Source: an uncultured Lachnospiraceae bacterium (GTDB lineage Bacteria; Bacillota; Clostridia; Lachnospirales; Lachnospiraceae). From it: DNA of 32,149 nt. Position numbers and translations under genes: made by a program. The notes beneath the pieces were generated by a model. That model made no database searches, was not told the origin of the DNA, and saw only the letters and a program-made list of their open reading frames with translations. This document shows, piece by piece, positions 27,769 through 32,149 of the stretch; positions within the stretch are counted from its first letter, which is position 1, and each line of letters begins with the position of its first letter. The DNA lies in contig CANRMH010000006.1 in assembly GCA_947631695.1 (NCBI GenBank), forward strand, positions 1 to 32,149, written 5' to 3'.

Positions 27769-29270
27769 CCTGCAATTTCCTCCTGCTTCTTCAGCACGCT
27801 GCTGATATGATCCGCCAGTTCCCTGGCCAAAACGCTGTAGCTGCCCCTCTCGTCACGCGCGTCGTCCCCCGCGAGTCCGTGGATATAGGTCCCAAGACAT
27901 GCCGCGTCATACAGCGGCATGCCCTGCGCGAGCAATCCGGCGATGATGCCTGCCAGGACATCTCCGGAACCGGCTTTGGCCATGGAAGCGTTCCCCGAAC
28001 AGTTGATATAAGGATTTTTTCCTCTCTCCAAAACAAGCGTGCGGGCGTCTTTTAATGCGCAGACCACCGGATAGGAGGCGACAAATTCCTGCAGCGTCCC
28101 CATACGGTCATCCCGGATTTCACGGACGTCCTTTCCAGTGAGGCGCGACATCTCTTTCAAATGGGGAGTGAACAGGAAGCGTCCCTCCTTCAGATCGTCC
28201 AGGTATTTTCTGTGTTCTGCGAGGAGATTCAGGCCGTCCGCGTCAATGACGCACGGCTTCTCCGCCTGCACCAGTGTGGTCCGCAGGATCTTCCACGACT
28301 TTTCACTTGTCCCGAGACCTGAGCCGATGCAGATCACATCCGCCCAGTTCAGGAGACGGAACAGTTCCCTGTCGTCATAAAAATCGTATGTGCGGATAAT
28401 TGCTTCAGGGAGGAGCTGCTGAAGAATTGTCCGATTTTCTTCCGCCGTGTAGATCTGTACCAGGCCCGCCCCGGTCCGATAGGCGGCAAGAGCGTTCAGA
28501 TAGGCGGCTCCCGCCATTCCGCTGCTTCCCGAGATGAAGAGAGTTTTTCCGTAGTCTCCCTTGTTGCTGTCAGGCGTTCTCTTGGGCATGCGCTTTTTCA
28601 GATCGCTCCAATCGTAAGCGAATGCTGTTTCCGCATCCGATCTCATCGCGGAATCGTCAATTCCGATATCCGCCGCGATCACCTCTCCCGCGCAGGATCT
28701 TCCCGGGTACAGTTCCAGTCCGAGCTTGACGTTCTGGAATGTCACCGTGTAATCGGCGCGAAAAGCGGTTCCCAGTATCCGCCCTGTAGACGCGCAGACC
28801 CCGGATGGGATATCGACGGCTATCTTCGTCCCCGCGAGGCGGTTCGCGCCGTCGATCACCTCCGCATATTTCCCGGTAATTTCCCGGCTAAGTCCTACTC
28901 CGAAGACCGCGTCGATCACTGCGGTATAGTTCTCTCTTTCAAAGGAAGAATGAAGGCTGCCTCCCGTCTCCAGGAACCGTTTGATCTGCACGCGCGTCTC
29001 CGCCGTCGCATGTTCCTGCGATCCGGGGAATACGACATGAACCGGATGATTCTTTTTCATCAAAAGCCGGGCGATCGCAAACCCGTCCCCTCCGTTATTT
29101 CCCGATCCGCAGATGATACAGGGATCCGAAAGATCGACGCCCTTTTCCGTCATCGCTTTTATGCAGCTCTCGGCGGCGCGCTCCATCAGAAGAAGAGAGG
29201 AAACGCCTTTTTCCTCTATAGTAAAACGGTCGGCCTCTTTGCTCTGCGCAGCGTTTGGCAGATATCTCAT
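27765..29270 (-). CDS. nnr: Bifunctional NAD(P)H-hydrate epimerase / ADP-dependent dehydratase (start adjusted from 29411)
   Basis: MRYLPNAAQSKEADRFTIEEKGVSSLLLMERAAESC; GSGNNGGDGFAIARLL; C-terminal FISGSSGMAGAAYLNALAAYRTGAGLV and SGNASMAKAGSGDVLAGIIAGLLAQG; SD GGAGGAAAACGT before ATG 29270. Confidence 0.95.
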   Translation of the reverse strand: MRYLPNAAQSKEADRFTIEEKGVSSLLLMERAAESCIKAMTEKGVDLSDPCIICGSGNNGGDGFAIARLLMKKNHPVHVVFPGSQEHATAETRVQIKRFLETGGSLHSSFERENYTAVIDAVFGVGLSREITGKYAEVIDGANRLAGTKIAVDIPSGVCASTGRILGTAFRADYTVTFQNVKLGLELYPGRSCAGEVIAADIGIDDSAMRSDAETAFAYDWSDLKKRMPKRTPDSNKGDYGKTLFISGSSGMAGAAYLNALAAYRTGAGLVQIYTAEENRTILQQLLPEAIIRTYDFYDDRELFRLLNWADVICIGSGLGTSEKSWKILRTTLVQAEKPCVIDADGLNLLAEHRKYLDDLKEGRFLFTPHLKEMSRLTGKDVREIRDDRMGTLQEFVASYPVVCALKDARTLVLERGKNPYINCSGNASMAKAGSGDVLAGIIAGLLAQGMPLYDAACLGTYIHGLAGDDARDERGSYSVLARELADHISSVLKKQEEIAG

Positions 29271-29321
29271 ACGTTTTCCTCCTTTCCGCACGGGACAGAA
29301 TTCATCCCGCCAAACAATAGA

Positions 29322-29360
29322 AAACGTGTAAAGGAAGATGCGTTCCGCCGATACACGTTT
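29322..29360 (-). terminator. Stem-loop downstream of rex (possible terminator)
   Basis: Perfect 9-nt inverted repeat AAACGTGTA (29322-29330) / TACACGTTT (29352-29360) with nested GGAA/TTCC; short T-rich 3' side (TTTTCTATTGTTT). Confidence 0.5.
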
Positions 29361-29370
29361 CGAATATGGC

Positions 29371-30024
29371 CTATTCTTTTTTTTCTCTCTGTTTTTCCTC
29401 GTAGCGGGCAATATTGTAGGATAACCTCATCAGGCTTTCAGACAGATGGACGTTTTCCACCACAATGTGTTCGGGCAGATTTAAATCGGTATGCGCGAAA
29501 TTCCATATGGCTTTCACACCGTTGTCAACCAGCTTTCTGGCCACTTCTCCCGCATGCGTCTTTGGTATGGTCAGCACAGCGATCTCGATATGATTTTCGG
29601 AAAGAAAATCTTTCAGCTCGCTCATCATCCGTATCGGCACGCCGCGGATCTTCCTTCCCTCGAGGGCGGGGTCGACGTCAAAAATCCCTTTCAGGATAAA
29701 TCCCCTTTTTTCAAAGGCCGTATAATTTGCCAGGGCCTGCCCGAGATTTCCCGCTCCGATGATCACAATGTGATGTTTCTGCTCCAGCCCGAGGATCTTT
29801 CCGATCTCAGTATAGAGATATTTCACATTATACCCGTATCCCTGCTGGCCGAACCCGCCGAAATTGTTGAGGTCCTGCCTGATCTGTGATGCGGTCACTT
29901 TCATTCTCTTGCTCAGAGCGTTGGAGGAAATGCGTTCCACCCCACTCTCCAACAATTCCCCGAGATAGCGGTAATATCTTGGCAGTCTTCCTATCACTGC
30001 CTGAGAGATCGCTCTGTTTCCCAC
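29371..30024 (-). CDS. rex: Redox-sensing transcriptional repressor Rex
   Basis: 217 aa, GTG start with GGAGGGG SD; ISQAVIGRLPRYYRYLGELLESGVERISSNALSKRMKVTASQIRQDLNNFGGFGQQGYGYNV; Rossmann IVIIGAGNLGQALANY. Confidence 0.97.
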   Translation of the reverse strand: MGNRAISQAVIGRLPRYYRYLGELLESGVERISSNALSKRMKVTASQIRQDLNNFGGFGQQGYGYNVKYLYTEIGKILGLEQKHHIVIIGAGNLGQALANYTAFEKRGFILKGIFDVDPALEGRKIRGVPIRMMSELKDFLSENHIEIAVLTIPKTHAGEVARKLVDNGVKAIWNFAHTDLNLPEHIVVENVHLSESLMRLSYNIARYEEKQREKKE

Positions 30025-30056
30025 TTCTTTTCCCCTCCCAGTCCATTCTAAAGGAC

Positions 30057-30085
30057 ATTATATAGAATTGCAGGGTTAAAGTCAA
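30057..30085 (-). promoter_or_regulatory. Putative sigma-A promoter for rex
   Basis: Minus strand TTGACT-N17-TATAAT, ~33 bp upstream of the rex GTG. Confidence 0.75.
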
Positions 30086-30103
30086 ACTTTTAAGAAACTT
30101 TGG

Positions 30104-30131
30104 TTGTATTTCAGAATGATTCCGCTATAAT
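30104..30131 (+). promoter_or_regulatory. Putative promoter for the ABC-F gene
   Basis: TTGTAT-N16-TATAAT followed by GGAGGA RBS at 30160 and ATG at 30171. Confidence 0.6.
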
Positions 30132-30170
30132 GGAAACGTAGGTTTTGAGAACGGCAACCGGAGGAAGAAA

Positions 30171-32099
30171 ATGATCTTATCATGTCATGATATTAAAAAA
30201 AGCTTTGGCGAAAAGGTGATCGTAGAACACGGCTCTTTTCATATAGAAAAACACGAAAAAGCGGCTCTCGTGGGAATCAACGGGGCTGGAAAATCGACGA
30301 TCCTGAAAATGATCGCAGGCGAGCTTTCCCCCGACGACGGCCTGATCACACTTGCAAAGGGAGCCAGCCTGGGATATCTCTCCCAGTATCAGGAGCCTGA
30401 CGCCGGACATACCGTCTATGAAGAGGTAAGAGCCGCCCGATCCGTCATCATTGAGACAGAGAAGCAGATCCGGGCCATAGAGCGGGAATTAAAGGCTCTC
30501 TCCGGTTCGGTGCTGGAGGAACGGCTGAAGACCTACCACCAGCTTACGGATTTCTTTGAACGCGAGAACGGCTACGCGTGTGAGAGCGAGATCACCGGCG
30601 TTCTGAAAGGGCTTGGATTCGGGGAAGACGAGTTTGACAAACCGGTGACCGCTCTTTCCGGAGGACAGAAAACAAGGGTCGCCCTCGGAAAGCTGCTGCT
30701 GACAAAACCGGACGTCCTTCTGCTGGACGAGCCGACCAATCATCTGGATCTCTCCTCCGTCGCCTGGCTGGAAAACTATCTTATGAATTACCCCGGAGCG
30801 GTTCTGATCGTTTCTCACGACCGCTATTTTCTGGACCGGGTAGTGACCAGGGTCGTAGAGATCGAAATGGGGATCCTCACGATGTTTTCCGGCAATTATA
30901 CGGCTTTCGCAGAAAAAAAACAGCTGGTCCGGGAGGCGAAACTGAAGGCGTATCTGAATCAGCAGAGGGAAATCCGCCGTCAGGAGGCCGTGATCGAAAA
31001 ACTGCGTTCCTTCAATCGGGAAAAATCGATCAAACGGGCGGAAAGCAGGGAAAAAGCGTTAAAAAAATTGACGCTGGCAGAAAAACCCGCAGAAGTCCGC
31101 AGCGAGATCCGGCTTACTCTGGAGCCATCCCGGGTCAGCGGAAACGACGTGCTGAATGTGCGCGGGCTTGAGAAGTCTTTTTCGGGTCCGCCCCTGTTCG
31201 AGAACGTGAATTTTTCCATAAAACGCGGAGAGCGCGTGGCATTGATCGGAGAAAACGGCACCGGAAAGACAACGTTCCTGAAGATACTGAACCGTGTAAT
31301 TTCCGCCGACCGCGGCTCCTTTACGCTGGGGGCAAACGTAAAAACAGGCTATTATGACCAGGAGCATCATGTCCTGGACATGGAAAAGACGATATTTGAG
31401 GAAATTTCCGACGCATATCCCACGATGGACAACGCGCGCATCCGCAATATGCTCGCTGCGTTTCTCTTTACCGGGGACGACGTCTTTATGAAAATCGGCG
31501 ATTTAAGCGGCGGCGAGCGGGGACGCGTATCGCTGGCCAAACTTATGCTGTCCGAGGCAAACTTTCTGATATTGGACGAGCCGACCAACCACCTGGATAT
31601 TGCCTCAAAGGAAATTCTGGAAAAAGCGCTCAGCCGATATACCGGAACCGTCCTGTACGTCTCCCACGACCGGTATTTCATCAACCAGACGGCCACCCGC
31701 ATTCTGGAACTTGTAAATCGCTCCTTTGTAAACTATATCGGAAACTATGATTACTATCTTGAGAAAAAAGATGAGCTGACTGCCGCTTATACGAAAGGGA
31801 GCGCATCCGGCGCCGCCTCTTCCCCGTCCGCACAGCCCGCCGCGTCCGGTTCCAAGCTCAGCTGGCAGGAACAGAAAAGTCTCCAGGCCAGGGAACGGAA
31901 GCGAAAGAATGACCTGAAAAAAGCGGAAGAGAGAATAGAAAAGCTGGAAGAACGGGTACAGGAGATCGATCAGATGCTGACTCTGGAAGAAGTGTACTCT
32001 AATTCCGTCAGATGTCAGGAAGCGATGCAGGAAAAAAGCACGCTGGAAGAAGAACTGGAAGGATTGTATGAACTCTGGGAAAATCTGGCCGGGGAATAA
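30171..32099 (+). CDS. ABC-F family ATPase (two tandem ABC domains, YdiF-like)
   Basis: 642 aa; GINGAGKSTILKMIAG, LSGGQKTRVALGKLLLTKPDVLLLDEPTNHLDL, second GENGTGKTTFLKIL and LSGGERGRVSLAKLMLSEANFLILDEPTNHLDI; no TM segments; C-terminal coiled coil. Confidence 0.95.
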   Translation: MILSCHDIKKSFGEKVIVEHGSFHIEKHEKAALVGINGAGKSTILKMIAGELSPDDGLITLAKGASLGYLSQYQEPDAGHTVYEEVRAARSVIIETEKQIRAIERELKALSGSVLEERLKTYHQLTDFFERENGYACESEITGVLKGLGFGEDEFDKPVTALSGGQKTRVALGKLLLTKPDVLLLDEPTNHLDLSSVAWLENYLMNYPGAVLIVSHDRYFLDRVVTRVVEIEMGILTMFSGNYTAFAEKKQLVREAKLKAYLNQQREIRRQEAVIEKLRSFNREKSIKRAESREKALKKLTLAEKPAEVRSEIRLTLEPSRVSGNDVLNVRGLEKSFSGPPLFENVNFSIKRGERVALIGENGTGKTTFLKILNRVISADRGSFTLGANVKTGYYDQEHHVLDMEKTIFEEISDAYPTMDNARIRNMLAAFLFTGDDVFMKIGDLSGGERGRVSLAKLMLSEANFLILDEPTNHLDIASKEILEKALSRYTGTVLYVSHDRYFINQTATRILELVNRSFVNYIGNYDYYLEKKDELTAAYTKGSASGAASSPSAQPAASGSKLSWQEQKSLQARERKRKNDLKKAEERIEKLEERVQEIDQMLTLEEVYSNSVRCQEAMQEKSTLEEELEGLYELWENLAGE

Positions 32100-32149
32100 A
32101 AGCGGGCATGCCGAGTCTATGAAAGTTTTTCTGTAAATTAACATCAACA

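Noticed and set aside
29271-29411. N-terminal extension of the nnr ORF
   Set aside because: Runs through the rex-nnr gap and into rex; strong SD GGAGGA precedes the ATG at 29270, where family similarity begins.
30171-32099. ABC-F protein as an antibiotic-resistance determinant
   Set aside because: The sequence looks like a housekeeping YdiF/Uup-like ABC-F; nothing in the local context suggests a resistance subclass.
1-32149. CRISPR arrays, tRNA/rRNA genes, insertion sequences or phage genes
   Set aside because: No regularly spaced repeats, tRNA cloverleaf-like segments, transposase or phage-like ORFs were noticed; the window is densely packed with conserved genes. This was a by-eye scan, so tRNAscan and a CRISPR finder would be decisive.

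Overview
Reading this 32.1 kb window by eye, it looks like a mostly conserved, housekeeping chromosomal segment from a Clostridia-type bacterium (probably Lachnospiraceae; inference from gene content and order). Almost all genes are on the minus strand. The one clear plus-strand gene is the ABC-F ATPase at the right edge, divergent from rex. In transcription order from high to low coordinate: rex; nnr-alr-mazF; yebC and a CxITTAxC-motif protein; tepA-like; ftsK/spoIIIE; fhs; a zinc-ribbon/TPR/chitobiase-like membrane protein; an NfnAB-like pair (usually labelled GltA/SudAB); rlmH; an HD hydrolase; mscL; yqfC-yqfD-phoH-ybeY; a SpoVB/MATE-like flippase; a pyridoxamine kinase; a small BofC-like protein; DUF896; miaB; a CmpB-like membrane protein; mutS-mutL-miaA; and a truncated methionine gamma-lyase family protein. 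I found no CRISPR array, rRNA, tRNA, transposon, prophage or obvious defence island, and no convincing new multi-gene system. Second-look items: an apparently orphan MazF with a UACAU motif and an AT-rich dyad in the alr-mazF gap; two terminator hairpins whose U-tracts run into the next start codon (yqfC and the CmpB-like gene); the Nfn reading of a GltA-like pair, supported by a D-x4-C-x2-C-x11-C motif; an MscL with a C-terminal zinc ribbon; a BofC-like small protein; and a three-module zinc-ribbon/TPR/chitobiase-like protein.
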